Of a stretch of DNA of 64,000 nucleotides, positions 43,542 to 52,254 are shown piece by piece. The position numbers and the translations under genes were made by a program. The notes beneath the pieces are model-generated. The model was not told the DNA's origin and did not search any database. It saw nothing but the letters and a program-made list of their open reading frames with translations. This DNA comes from Candidatus Poribacteria bacterium (GTDB lineage Bacteria > Poribacteria > WGA-4E > PCPOR2b), in assembly GCA_003635265.1 (NCBI GenBank), contig PYIZ01000050.1:62001-126000 (forward strand). The letters run 5' to 3'. Positions within the stretch are counted from its first letter, which is position 1. Every line of letters begins with the position of its first letter.

Positions 43542-45218
43542 ATGGAACTATCAGGAGCAAACATACTGATTGAAAGTCTCAAACAGGAAGGTGTGGAGTA
43601 TATTTTCGGTGTCAACGGTGGTGCAGCGATGCCAATCTTTGATGCCCTTTACGAGCATCCTGATGTCAAACTAATCATGATGCGGCACGAACAAGGCGCG
43701 TCACATGCCGCCGATGGCTACGCACGGGCGACAGGTAAGGTTGGCGTTACGCTTGCTACTTCCGGTCCCGGCGCAACAAACCTAGTGACTGGTATCGCTA
43801 CCGCCTATATGGATTCGATTCCGATGGTGGCGATCACGGGGCAGGTTTTTACCCATCTGATGGGGAACGATGCGTTCCAAGAGTGTGACGTGATAGGCGT
43901 GACGCGCCCGGTTTGCAAACACAGTTACTTAATCAAAAGTGGCGATGAAGTCGCCGACGTCATCGCAGAAGCGTTCCATATTGCTAGCACAGGCAGACCT
44001 GGTCCCGTCGTTGTCGATTTTGCCAAAGATGCACAGATCCACGAATCATTATTCCGCTATCCAGAGAAGGTCAATATCCGCAGCTACAAACCGAAGGTAG
44101 AGGGACACCCACGCCAGATCGCGAAAGCCGTTGAGTTGATTCACAACGCCGAGCGCCCAATCCTCTACGCAGGTGGCGGTGTAACGCTTTCCAACGCTTC
44201 TGAAGAACTGCGTGAATTGGCAATCAAAACAGGTATTCCAATTACCGTGACACTGATGGGGTTAGGCGCATTTCCAGAAACCCATCCGCTGTCAATGGAG
44301 ATGCCCGGTATGCACGGCTCCTGCTGTGCGAACTATGCGTTTACCGATTCCGATCTGGTTATTGCGATCGGTGCCCGGTTCGATGACCGTGTTACGGGAG
44401 ACTTGACGAAATTTGCGCCGAACGCGAAGAAGATCCATATTGACATTGATGCCTCCTGTATTGGCAAGAATGTTCCCATTGATGTGCCGATTGTGGGCGA
44501 TGCCAAGCGCGTATTAGCGGAAATGAACAAACTGGTGCATCGCGTGGACATTGAACCTTGGATGCGCCAAATCAATGAGTGGAAAGAGCAGTATCCCTTT
44601 GAGTACGAACAAAATGGCGATAACATTATGCCGCAGTATGTAATTGAGCAGATCTATGACCTTTATTCTGACGCGATAGTCGTTGGAGATGTGGGACAGC
44701 ATCAGATGTGGGCGGCACAATATTTCAAATTTACCGAACCGCGTCAATGGTTAAACTCTGGCGGACTCGGTACTATGGGATTCAGCTTACCCGCAGCGAT
44801 TGGCGCACAGCTTGGCTGTCCCGACAAAACGGTTGTCAACATCAATGGCGATGGCTCATACATCATGACGATACAAGAGCTTGTCCCCGCCATCACCATG
44901 AAGCTCCCGCTCAAGATCTTTATTATTAACAACATGTATCTTGGCATGGTCCGGCAGTGGCAGGAACTATTCCACCAGAAACGCTACGCCGCGGTTGATT
45001 ATCACGATAACCCTGATTTTGCACTGCTTGCTGAAGCATTCGGGGCAACAGGCATCCGCGTTGAGCGAATCGAAGATGTCCGTCCAGCATTGGAGAAAGC
45101 AAAAGGTATTGACGACGGTCCCGTTGTGATCGACTTTATCGTTGATGAGGAGGAAAATGTGTTCCCAATGGTTCCAGCGGGGGCGGGACTTGGTGACGTG
45201 ATACGAGGTTTGGCATAA
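43542..45218 (+). CDS. ilvB: Acetolactate synthase large subunit
   Basis: 558 residues. TPP-dependent enzyme joining two pyruvates, or pyruvate and 2-ketobutyrate, the first common step of Val/Leu/Ile synthesis. Seen: RHEQGASHAADGYARATG with the TPP-activating glutamate near 50, SGPGATNLVTGIATAYMDS, FAD-region GMHGSCCANYAF, and the TPP/Mg motif NINGDGSYIMTIQEL...NN (about 430-462). GAGAGT-type RBS precedes ATG. The stop overlaps the ilvN start by one base (TAATG), giving translational coupling. Transcription depends on the T-box leader. Confidence 0.97.
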   Translation: MELSGANILIESLKQEGVEYIFGVNGGAAMPIFDALYEHPDVKLIMMRHEQGASHAADGYARATGKVGVTLATSGPGATNLVTGIATAYMDSIPMVAITGQVFTHLMGNDAFQECDVIGVTRPVCKHSYLIKSGDEVADVIAEAFHIASTGRPGPVVVDFAKDAQIHESLFRYPEKVNIRSYKPKVEGHPRQIAKAVELIHNAERPILYAGGGVTLSNASEELRELAIKTGIPITVTLMGLGAFPETHPLSMEMPGMHGSCCANYAFTDSDLVIAIGARFDDRVTGDLTKFAPNAKKIHIDIDASCIGKNVPIDVPIVGDAKRVLAEMNKLVHRVDIEPWMRQINEWKEQYPFEYEQNGDNIMPQYVIEQIYDLYSDAIVVGDVGQHQMWAAQYFKFTEPRQWLNSGGLGTMGFSLPAAIGAQLGCPDKTVVNINGDGSYIMTIQELVPAITMKLPLKIFIINNMYLGMVRQWQELFHQKRYAAVDYHDNPDFALLAEAFGATGIRVERIEDVRPALEKAKGIDDGPVVIDFIVDEEENVFPMVPAGAGLGDVIRGLA

Positions 45219-45709
45219 TGACTGAAGAACGACACATATTTTCCGTGCTTGTTGAAAATCGATTCGGGGTCCTCGCGCGCATTGCGGGGCTGTTCAGTGG
45301 GCGTGGATTTAACATTGATAGCCTCAATGTCGCTGAAACTGATGATCCGGACGTTTCACACATGACGATTGTTACACACGGGGATGCGCAGATTATTGAG
45401 CAGATTTACAAGCACCTGAACAAGCTGATTGATGTTATCAAGGTGACGGATCTCACCGTTGAAAACCACGTTGAGCGGGAGATTGTACTGATTAAGGTCT
45501 ACGCCGAGCCGCAGCGGCGCGGGGAAATTCTCCAAATTGTGGAGATCTTCCGCGCCCACACAGTTGATGTCGGTCCCGATTCCCTAATCATCGAGGTGAC
45601 TGGCGACGAGGGCAAACTGAAGGCGGCTATTGATCTGCTGCGTCCCTACGGCATTCAAGAACTTGCCCGCACCGGCAAAATTGCAATCATGCGTGGCATC
45701 GCAAAGTGA
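45218..45709 (+). CDS. ilvN: Acetolactate synthase small (regulatory) subunit
   Basis: 163 residues. Two parts: an N-terminal ACT domain (HIFSVLVENRFGVLARIAGL, GRGFNIDSLNV) that binds valine for feedback inhibition, and the C-terminal ALS small-subunit domain (REIVLIKVYAEPQRRGEIL, PYGIQELARTGKIAI). Length fits the short bacterial IlvH form. Its ATG overlaps the ilvB stop. It is followed by ilvC after 44 bp. Confidence 0.96.
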   Translation: MTEERHIFSVLVENRFGVLARIAGLFSGRGFNIDSLNVAETDDPDVSHMTIVTHGDAQIIEQIYKHLNKLIDVIKVTDLTVENHVEREIVLIKVYAEPQRRGEILQIVEIFRAHTVDVGPDSLIIEVTGDEGKLKAAIDLLRPYGIQELARTGKIAIMRGIAK

Positions 45710-45753
45710 TGCACTGATATTGCGCTTTCACGTTTCGCATACAAGGAGTATTC

Positions 45754-46746
45754 ATGGCGACAATTTATTACGATAGTGATGCAGATTTTGATTTACTCAA
45801 AGAACGGACTGTTGCTGTCATTGGCTATGGCAGCCAAGGCCGCGCACAAGCGTTGAATCTCAAGGACAGCGGCGCAAACGTTGTCCTCGGGCTGCGACCC
45901 GGCAGCCGTTCCCAACCGGCAGCAGAATCGGAAGGATTGACCGTCAAGAGTATCGATGAAGCCGCTGCTGAAGCCGATATTGTCCAGATTCTCATCCCGG
46001 ATGAGCAACATGGGGCGGTGTATCGAAATCAAATCGAGCCGAATCTACAGGCGGGCAACATGGTGATGGTTTCGCACGGTTTCAGCATTCATTTTGGTCA
46101 GATTGTTCCCGCGGATGGCATTGACGTGGCGATGATTGCACCAAAGGGACCGGGACTGCTCGTGCGAGAGATTTTTGAAGAAGGCGGCGGTGTGCCGTGC
46201 CTCATCGCTATCCAACAGGATGTAACGGGACATGCCAGAGATCTTGCGCTCGCCTATGCGAGAGGGATCGGTGGTACGCGGGCTGGTGTCATTGAGACCA
46301 CCTTCCGTGAAGAGACAGAAACCGATCTCTTCGGCGAACAAGCGGTGCTTTGTGGTGGGACTACCGCCCTGATTAAGGCTGCTTTCGATACCCTCGTAGA
46401 AGCCGGTTACCAGCCGGAGATGGCGTTTTTTGAGTGTCTGCATGAGTTGAAGTTGATTGTAGACCTGATCTACACAGGCGGACTCAGCAAGATGCGCAAC
46501 GATGTCAGCAACACTGCGGAGTTCGGCGACCTCACCCGTGGTCCTCGTGTCATTGATGAGGGGGTCCGAGAGCGGATGCGGACAATTCTTAAAGAGGTAC
46601 AGAACGGCGAATTTGCAAGAGAGTGGGTACTAGAAAATCAGGCGAACCAACCTGTGCTACAAGCCCTCCGTCGCCGAGAGTCGGAGCTACAGATCGAAAA
46701 GGTAGGGGCGGATCTACGGAGCATGATGAGTTGGCTTGAAGAGTAA
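45754..46746 (+). CDS. ilvC: Ketol-acid reductoisomerase
   Basis: 330 residues, class I short form. It has the nucleotide-binding start [20 protein letters not shown], the cofactor loop GLRPGSRSQ (R and S favour NADPH), [13 protein letters not shown], and [20 protein letters not shown], plus the C-terminal knotted domain with active-site D/E residues ([27 protein letters not shown]). It isomerises and reduces acetolactate to dihydroxyisovalerate. AAGGAG lies upstream. An intrinsic terminator closes the operon at 46780-46824; ilvD and leu genes are not next to it. Confidence 0.97.
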   Translation: MATIYYDSDADFDLLKERTVAVIGYGSQGRAQALNLKDSGANVVLGLRPGSRSQPAAESEGLTVKSIDEAAAEADIVQILIPDEQHGAVYRNQIEPNLQAGNMVMVSHGFSIHFGQIVPADGIDVAMIAPKGPGLLVREIFEEGGGVPCLIAIQQDVTGHARDLALAYARGIGGTRAGVIETTFREETETDLFGEQAVLCGGTTALIKAAFDTLVEAGYQPEMAFFECLHELKLIVDLIYTGGLSKMRNDVSNTAEFGDLTRGPRVIDEGVRERMRTILKEVQNGEFAREWVLENQANQPVLQALRRRESELQIEKVGADLRSMMSWLEE

Positions 46747-46779
46747 AAGTTACATGCTGAATAGTATCTTTTCATAAAA

Positions 46780-46824
46780 GTCGTCACTCCGGTTGCAACC
46801 ATACTGCCGAAGTGACGATTTTTT
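46780..46824 (+). terminator. Intrinsic terminator of the ilvBNC operon
   Basis: TCGTCACT...CGG (46781-46792) pairs with CCG.AGTGACGA (46807-46818) with one mismatch, followed by TTTTTT at 46819-46824. Confidence 0.85.
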
Positions 46825-46854
46825 GTTTCGGTCTTGGAAGGATCATTTTTCTTT

Positions 46855-48111
46855 ATGGATACAATCGAGAAAGAGGTCGAGCAACATGAAAAACGCAATC
46901 TTATCGTGTTTGCGACTAACCAAATCTTTATGCGGCTCGGCTGGATTTTCAAGACCGAATCGGTGGTGATGCCGGGGTTTCTGGATGTCTATACTTTATC
47001 GGGGTTTATCCGGGGGCTCCTACCCCTTATCTCTCGAATTGGGCAGAGCATACCTCAGATTCTTATTGCACACCGCGTGGCAAAAATGCCAAGAAAACGA
47101 ATGGTGTTTGTACTTTCCGCGTTCGGTATCACCCTTCCTTGGCTAGTATTGGCACTGACCCTCGAATTTGGAAGGTGGTCAAACAACACAATCGTAGCGA
47201 TTTTTCTGACGTTGTATGGCTTGCACTGGTTGACCTATGGCAGCAATGTCCTTGCACATGGCACGTTACAGGGGAAATTAATTCGCCCTAGAAGACGAGG
47301 GCGTCTATTGGCTTATGCTAGTCTCATCGGCTGCACACTTGCAATTATTATCGTTTGGCTTGTAATGCCACGTTGGGTTCGCGGCGACACTGCCAACTAT
47401 GCTTGGATATTTGGGATGACGGGGATGTTCTTTGGTTTTGCTGCGTGCTCTAGTCTGTTTTTCCGTGAGCCTTCTGATGACCATTCGGCGCAAACCGTGC
47501 CTTTTCTTAAGTACCTCAGTTCCGGACTGATGCTGCTCCGATATGACCGGAATTTTCGTATATTCGCTATTGTCCTGATGTTGTTCTACACAGGGTGGCC
47601 CATTTTTCCGCACTATACCGTTTTTGGAAAACGAACGTTAGGATTAGTGTCAAGAAACTTTGTAACGTTGTTGATTGCACAAAATACAGTCAGTGGACTC
47701 GGCGCCTTGGTGATGGGGAATATCGCAGATCGGCACGGCAATCGGATTGTGATGCGTGTGCTAATCTTTGTCGCTGCTTGTGTGCCCCTGCTGGCGGTTG
47801 GTCTGAGCCGCCTGCCGATGGGCGCGCACTGGTACTGGCTTGTGTACGCCTGTTTGGGATTTACCCCAGTATCGGGTCGTATTCTTACGAACTACACCCT
47901 TGAGATTTCTCCACAAGCGAAACACCCGCAATACTTGGGATTGCTGAGTGTTCTTCAGACAGTGCCGTTGCTCGGTTCGCCGGTGGTTGGTTTGTTGATC
48001 GATCGATTTTCTTTTGAATCCGTGTTTATCACGTGCTCGATCTTGGTCTTCTGTAGTGTCTTGCTGACCTTCCGACTCATTGAACCTCGATCGGAAAACG
48101 TGGGGAGATAA
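46855..48111 (+). CDS. MFS-family transporter
   Basis: 418 residues from ATG at 46855 (GGAAGG upstream, somewhat distant; a TTG further up is also possible). Eleven to twelve hydrophobic helices in two halves with a cytoplasmic loop near the middle containing FFREPSDDHSAQTV. MGNIADRHGNRIVMRV is a partial MFS motif A between helices of the second half. The substrate is unknown. The next gene, a GNAT acetyltransferase, starts 38 bp later. Confidence 0.85.
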   Translation: MDTIEKEVEQHEKRNLIVFATNQIFMRLGWIFKTESVVMPGFLDVYTLSGFIRGLLPLISRIGQSIPQILIAHRVAKMPRKRMVFVLSAFGITLPWLVLALTLEFGRWSNNTIVAIFLTLYGLHWLTYGSNVLAHGTLQGKLIRPRRRGRLLAYASLIGCTLAIIIVWLVMPRWVRGDTANYAWIFGMTGMFFGFAACSSLFFREPSDDHSAQTVPFLKYLSSGLMLLRYDRNFRIFAIVLMLFYTGWPIFPHYTVFGKRTLGLVSRNFVTLLIAQNTVSGLGALVMGNIADRHGNRIVMRVLIFVAACVPLLAVGLSRLPMGAHWYWLVYACLGFTPVSGRILTNYTLEISPQAKHPQYLGLLSVLQTVPLLGSPVVGLLIDRFSFESVFITCSILVFCSVLLTFRLIEPRSENVGR

Positions 48112-48149
48112 AGATGTAGAACAACTATCGTTTGAACAGGAGTATAATT

Positions 48150-48908
48150 ATGCCTAACGAATTGATAACCACCTTTGAAAAACTCTGGGTTGCCCTGCGC
48201 GCTGCGTGGTGCGACAATCACGACCTCAATGGCGCATTGGCTTTCAGCCATGACCGTGCAGCAATGGACTTCTTTCATCGCATTGTGCAGGTGAACGTGG
48301 ACGACGCCCAAGTAGACAGGTTGATTGACAATGCGCTCCGCTTGTTTCAAGAGAAACAATACGACTGCATGTTCACCCTTTCGCCGCTAGACCGTCCTGC
48401 AGATCTTAGCGAGCGATTGGAGAAGCGTGGTTTCACAGAGGGGATGTTGGCATCGGCGATGGTCTATGATCCGCCTAGTGCACCGCTGCCCGTCCAAACA
48501 GCTGCCGAAATCGATGTCTCGCCCGATAGCGAATATGACCTTTGGGCGGCTGTCATGTGTCGCGGATTCGGTCATGACCAGACGATGGGAGAGGTCGGAC
48601 GCGATGTGCTGGTCGTGCCCGAAGTGCGCCGCTATCTGGCGCGTGTGGACGGTGCACCGGCAGGCACGACATTGGTCTACTCACAATTCGGTATGGGCTA
48701 CGTTGACCATGTGGCAACACTGCCAGAACACCGCCGCAAAGGGATCGCCTCTGCTATGGTTGCACGAGCGGTTGCGGATTCACAGGCGATGGGCAACCGC
48801 TGGACAACGCTAGAGACAACAACGGACAGCAACGCCGAGCGGATATACCAACGACAGGGATTCCGCATTGCCTATCATCGACGGCGCTACATCATGCCCC
48901 ATGGGTAA
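48150..48908 (+). CDS. GNAT-family N-acetyltransferase
   Basis: 252 residues from ATG at 48150 (AGGAG upstream; the frame is open six codons further). The C-terminal GNAT core (about 120-252) has YVDHVATLPEHRRKGIASAM, the acetyl-CoA-binding RxxGxA loop, and TTLETTTDSNAERIYQRQGF, the family's final strand-helix. The N-terminal 110 residues form a second, degenerate GNAT-like half. The substrate amine is unknown. Confidence 0.88.
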   Translation: MPNELITTFEKLWVALRAAWCDNHDLNGALAFSHDRAAMDFFHRIVQVNVDDAQVDRLIDNALRLFQEKQYDCMFTLSPLDRPADLSERLEKRGFTEGMLASAMVYDPPSAPLPVQTAAEIDVSPDSEYDLWAAVMCRGFGHDQTMGEVGRDVLVVPEVRRYLARVDGAPAGTTLVYSQFGMGYVDHVATLPEHRRKGIASAMVARAVADSQAMGNRWTTLETTTDSNAERIYQRQGFRIAYHRRRYIMPHG

Positions 48909-48976
48909 GGGTAAGGTAGAATCTGTAGCAAAGAAGGTCTATCAAGCAATATTTCGACAAAAAAGGAGTTCATAGC

Positions 48977-50320
48977 ATGGCACTGCAAGCGTGGATACGC
49001 ATCGGTCAACCCCTGGAACCAGTGATGAACGATTATGAACGGATCTTTGATGCGTGGGAAGCCGGGGGAATCAAAGGCTTTGTTTTTGGTCGCACACTTT
49101 TTGCGGATGCACAGGGTCAATTTACCGTTCCTGCTTTCCCTTCCAACCCGCAAGCGTATCGCAATCGTGGGTTGGAGCCAAATATCCGCAACACAGAAAC
49201 CGATACCGACAAAGAGAAGCTGCTCCATGCTATGCTCGATAACGCCAAGGCACGCGGTTGGGAGATTTTTATTTTTGCACCGGGCAGTGGAGCAACAGGT
49301 GCGAAACCGCTTCCACTAGAGGAGGACCCCTACGGTGCGGTTGCCATGGCAGCAGTCTGGGATGAGACATTCGGCAGCTTTCCACAGGTTGATGGCGGTA
49401 TCATGGATGGTTGGACCGAGTCCGCTTATGAATTGGAATGGCATCACGGTAATGCCGTGTTTGCGGATATCCCTGAATCAACCAAAGCCCAAGCTGCTGT
49501 CAGAGGGTATGATCCAGATAAACTTGAACGCGGCAGGCACCATCTCCATAAGCGTTTCCGCAGTTTAACCCCCGCCGAAGTCCGCTACTACGGTCCCCAC
49601 GGCATACTGTCAGAGATGAACCTCTTTGATATCAACGAGGAGGCAATTTACTGGCTGCGCTGGCGACGGGAGGATGGAATTAAAACAGGCGAGGCATTCC
49701 GGCGTGAACTGGACAAATCCCCGCGCAAGTTATTATTGGGGAATGGTCCCCGCTCGGCGGTATTCTCTGGAATGACTGCGCTCGATTTCCACGCTTGGGA
49801 TAGGATCGTCGATGTTTTGCTCGTCAAGCACTACTTCTGGCATCGCGGCTTCGACGGAATGTACGGCACCGTCGCCCGTTGGATAGGACAGATTCAAGAA
49901 TGGAATCAGCGTCTGACCGAACAGGATTGCTTTACGGTACTGAAAGCGTGGCTAGGTGTAGATTTGCCGGAGGTAAACTCTCTATCGGACATGGACTTGG
50001 GATTTCCCCAAGCCTTCTTCGATCAGGTTGTAACAACTGAAACCGAACGGGCGCTTGCAGCGGTCAGCGAGCCAGAGAAGATTGTTCCTTGGGTGGATAC
50101 GGGACGGATGCCGCACGGCGGAGATCCAATGACCGCCGGAGACCTACATCGCATCCTCACAGCGTCGGAGGAAGTGGGTCTGAAACGTTTCCTTTTCCAT
50201 AACCACGCACATCTTACATCGGCAGAATGGTGCATAATTTCTCGGCTATGCGGACACCCTTGGGACGAAGATCCTAACGGATATTGGCCCCCCGCAACAC
50301 CGAAACCATCGAGTTATTGA
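48977..50320 (+). CDS. Hypothetical TIM-barrel (glycosidase-like) protein
   Basis: 447 residues, soluble. Barrel-like features: GWEIFIFAPGSGATG, QVDGGIMDGWTESAYELEWH with an acidic strand end near 155, FHAWDRIVDVLLVKHYFWHRGFDG, and FLFHNHAHLTSAEW near the end. Other orphan TIM-barrel proteins in this window share the size and the lack of a signal peptide. No family is recognised with certainty. AAAGGAG precedes ATG. It is followed 22 bp later by an isochorismatase-like gene. Confidence 0.65.
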   Translation: MALQAWIRIGQPLEPVMNDYERIFDAWEAGGIKGFVFGRTLFADAQGQFTVPAFPSNPQAYRNRGLEPNIRNTETDTDKEKLLHAMLDNAKARGWEIFIFAPGSGATGAKPLPLEEDPYGAVAMAAVWDETFGSFPQVDGGIMDGWTESAYELEWHHGNAVFADIPESTKAQAAVRGYDPDKLERGRHHLHKRFRSLTPAEVRYYGPHGILSEMNLFDINEEAIYWLRWRREDGIKTGEAFRRELDKSPRKLLLGNGPRSAVFSGMTALDFHAWDRIVDVLLVKHYFWHRGFDGMYGTVARWIGQIQEWNQRLTEQDCFTVLKAWLGVDLPEVNSLSDMDLGFPQAFFDQVVTTETERALAAVSEPEKIVPWVDTGRMPHGGDPMTAGDLHRILTASEEVGLKRFLFHNHAHLTSAEWCIISRLCGHPWDEDPNGYWPPATPKPSSY

Positions 50321-50342
50321 TGAATTGAAAAGGAGGTTCACG

Positions 50343-51017
50343 ATGACTAGCCTAACACTTCCTGTGCGTTGGTACAGCAATGAAACTCAGCATGGCGAAT
50401 TGGAACTTGAATTGGAACGAACCGCTTTTATGATTGTGGACAGTGATTGTGGGGCAGGAAATCGGTATGTGGAAGATGGGATTGCGCCGGCGTTGGCTGC
50501 GGCACGGACAGCGGGCATGAGGGTCGTTTTTATTCATAACGACTTCTCCCTCGTTGATGAGCCGGGCAGCATCAAACGAGAGATCCACGGCACACGCTGG
50601 GGCGATGCGCTCGCTGCGACAAGGCAATCGCCTGCTTCAAGGATACCTTATAAACCGAACTATTCCCCGTCAATTCACCCGTTACCCCACGAGCCAGACT
50701 TTCCCAAGCGTGAGTGGTCAGGGTTCCATGAGACGCATGTCGATTACCATTTACGGTGTTACGACATCAAGAATCTGGTTGCAGTTGGATTCAGTCAGCG
50801 TGCCTGTTTATACCAAACCCTCGCCGGCGCGGTCGAGCACAATTATCGGGTCATCATGCTGCGGGATTGCACACATTCCGCTGAGTATCCCGATACAGTC
50901 GATCTAAACTTACCAGAGGGAGGTTGGCTACGGAAGGTGATGCTGCGTAACTTTGAACATATTATCGGGTATACCTCTACCTCATCGGACTTTGTTGTGG
51001 CGTGTAGGTCGCTTTGA
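50343..51017 (+). CDS. Isochorismatase-like cysteine hydrolase
   Basis: 224 residues from ATG at 50343 (AAAGGAGG upstream). The catalytic triad is suggested by D in FMIVDSDCGAG (near 33), a lysine in the middle part, and the nucleophile in VGFSQRACLYQTLAGA (near 155), where an aligned Cys follows the GFS turn. VIMLRDCTHS follows as usual. Members hydrolyse amides such as nicotinamide, N-carbamoylsarcosine or ureidoacrylate. The identity is open. It is the last gene of the 48977 pair. Confidence 0.85.
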   Translation: MTSLTLPVRWYSNETQHGELELELERTAFMIVDSDCGAGNRYVEDGIAPALAAARTAGMRVVFIHNDFSLVDEPGSIKREIHGTRWGDALAATRQSPASRIPYKPNYSPSIHPLPHEPDFPKREWSGFHETHVDYHLRCYDIKNLVAVGFSQRACLYQTLAGAVEHNYRVIMLRDCTHSAEYPDTVDLNLPEGGWLRKVMLRNFEHIIGYTSTSSDFVVACRSL

Positions 51018-51029
51018 ATCTATGGTGAT

Positions 51030-51109
51030 ACTTTCACTCCCCGGTAGACGAGGTTTCCTAACCTCGCCGATTTGCAGTGTCCAAGTAATTCTAAAATCTA
51101 CCATAAATG
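51030..51109. repeat. Dispersed intergenic element, copy 2 (with internal hairpin)
   Basis: It aligns with 36058-36142 over its whole length. The hairpin is CGAGGTT/AACCTCG at 51049-51066, different in sequence from copy 1 but in the same place. It lies between convergent genes, where it could also act as a terminator. Confidence 0.65.
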
Positions 51110-51133
51110 CAATCGGAGCATCGAAAATCCGAC

Positions 51134-52084
51134 TCACCCATGCACCATCAACCGCCCAACATGAGCAACGATCGATTCGGATAGACCTGTAAGATCATAT
51201 CCGCCCTCCAATGCTGAGATTAACCGTCCCTCACAAGTTTCCGCCGCAATTTCACAAAGGATATCGGTCAGACTGGCAAAACCGTCTGCGGTCATGTTGA
51301 TCGCCGCCAGAGGGTCTAAGCGGTGTGCGTCGAATCCAGCCGAGATTATCAGGAAATCGGGAGAAAAATCGAGCAGTGCGGGCTTAAGGGTGTTTTGGAA
51401 GGCTTCGATATAGTCACTGGGTTCACTACCCGGACGCATCGGTATGTTCAAAGTTGTGCCAACAGCGCCACCCGTACCAGTCTCGCTTGGCATACCGGTG
51501 CCGGGGTAGAGGGGCACCTGATGAGCGGAAACAAAGAAAACAGAGGGGTCATCATAAAAGGCATCTTGCGTCCCATTGCCGTGATGCACGTCCCAGTCAA
51601 TAATTGCGACACGCCCCACTCCATGTTCACGCTGTAGGTATCGTGCGGCGATTGCAACGTTGTTGAATAGGCAGAAGCCCATCGCGCGATTCGGGGTTGC
51701 GTGATGTCCGGGTGGACGGACAAGGGCGAAAGCATTACTCACACTGCCTGCCATGACAGCATCTGCTATCCTCAACACCCCTCCCGCGGAAAGACGTGCA
51801 ATGTCATAAGACGCGGGTGAAGTTGGCGTATCGTAATCGAGGGGAATATTATTTTCACAGTGCCACTTGACCCGATCAATATGTTCTTGGGCGTGTGCAT
51901 AACAGATCTGCTCAATCGTCACAGGGGTCGCTTCGATCTGGTGTAAATCACCCCAAAAATCAGAGGCTTGCAGTGCCTTGATGCTCACCTGTAGACGTTC
52001 CGGACGTTCGGGATTCTGTATTCCGGTATCGTGGTTGAGATAATCGGTGTGGTATACAAAGCCTGTCTTTTTCTGAGAAGTCAT
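51134..52084 (-). CDS. HDAC-family (class II, AcuC/AphA-like) deacetylase
   Basis: 316 residues from ATG at 52084. The zinc deacetylase motifs are all present: NPERPERLQ, LVRPPGHHAT (catalytic HH pair near 135), IDWDVHHGNGTQ (zinc Asp/His), YPGTGMPSETG, and SAGFDAHRLDPL (zinc Asp), ending ALEGGYDL. Bacterial relatives deacetylate acetylpolyamines or acetyl-CoA synthetase. The substrate cannot be assigned. It is convergent with the isochorismatase-like gene. Confidence 0.94.
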   Translation of the reverse strand: MTSQKKTGFVYHTDYLNHDTGIQNPERPERLQVSIKALQASDFWGDLHQIEATPVTIEQICYAHAQEHIDRVKWHCENNIPLDYDTPTSPASYDIARLSAGGVLRIADAVMAGSVSNAFALVRPPGHHATPNRAMGFCLFNNVAIAARYLQREHGVGRVAIIDWDVHHGNGTQDAFYDDPSVFFVSAHQVPLYPGTGMPSETGTGGAVGTTLNIPMRPGSEPSDYIEAFQNTLKPALLDFSPDFLIISAGFDAHRLDPLAAINMTADGFASLTDILCEIAAETCEGRLISALEGGYDLTGLSESIVAHVGRLMVHG

Positions 52085-52172
52085 GGTGCGTTCCAAGTTG
52101 AGGGTGGGTATTCACTTCAATCTTTTAGATTGTAGTTTATTTCAAAACATTCCGCAAGTGAATTTTCTGACC

Positions 52173-52201
52173 TTGACACCCCCTTCCACTTCTGCTATGA
52201 T
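52173..52201 (+). promoter_or_regulatory. Sigma70-type promoter of the secreted fibronectin-type protein
   Basis: TTGACA (52173-52178), 17-bp spacer, TATGAT (52196-52201). The predicted start of transcription is about 45 bp before ATG 52255. Confidence 0.82.
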
Positions 52202-52254
52202 ATTTCAATTGCCTTCAAAAAATTATCTACATGCGCTATCAAAATAGGATAGAG

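Noticed and set aside
43312-43569. Open frame of 85 residues across the T-box terminator and the ilvB start
   Set aside because: It runs through the antiterminator and terminator arms and has no RBS; the structured leader explains the sequence.
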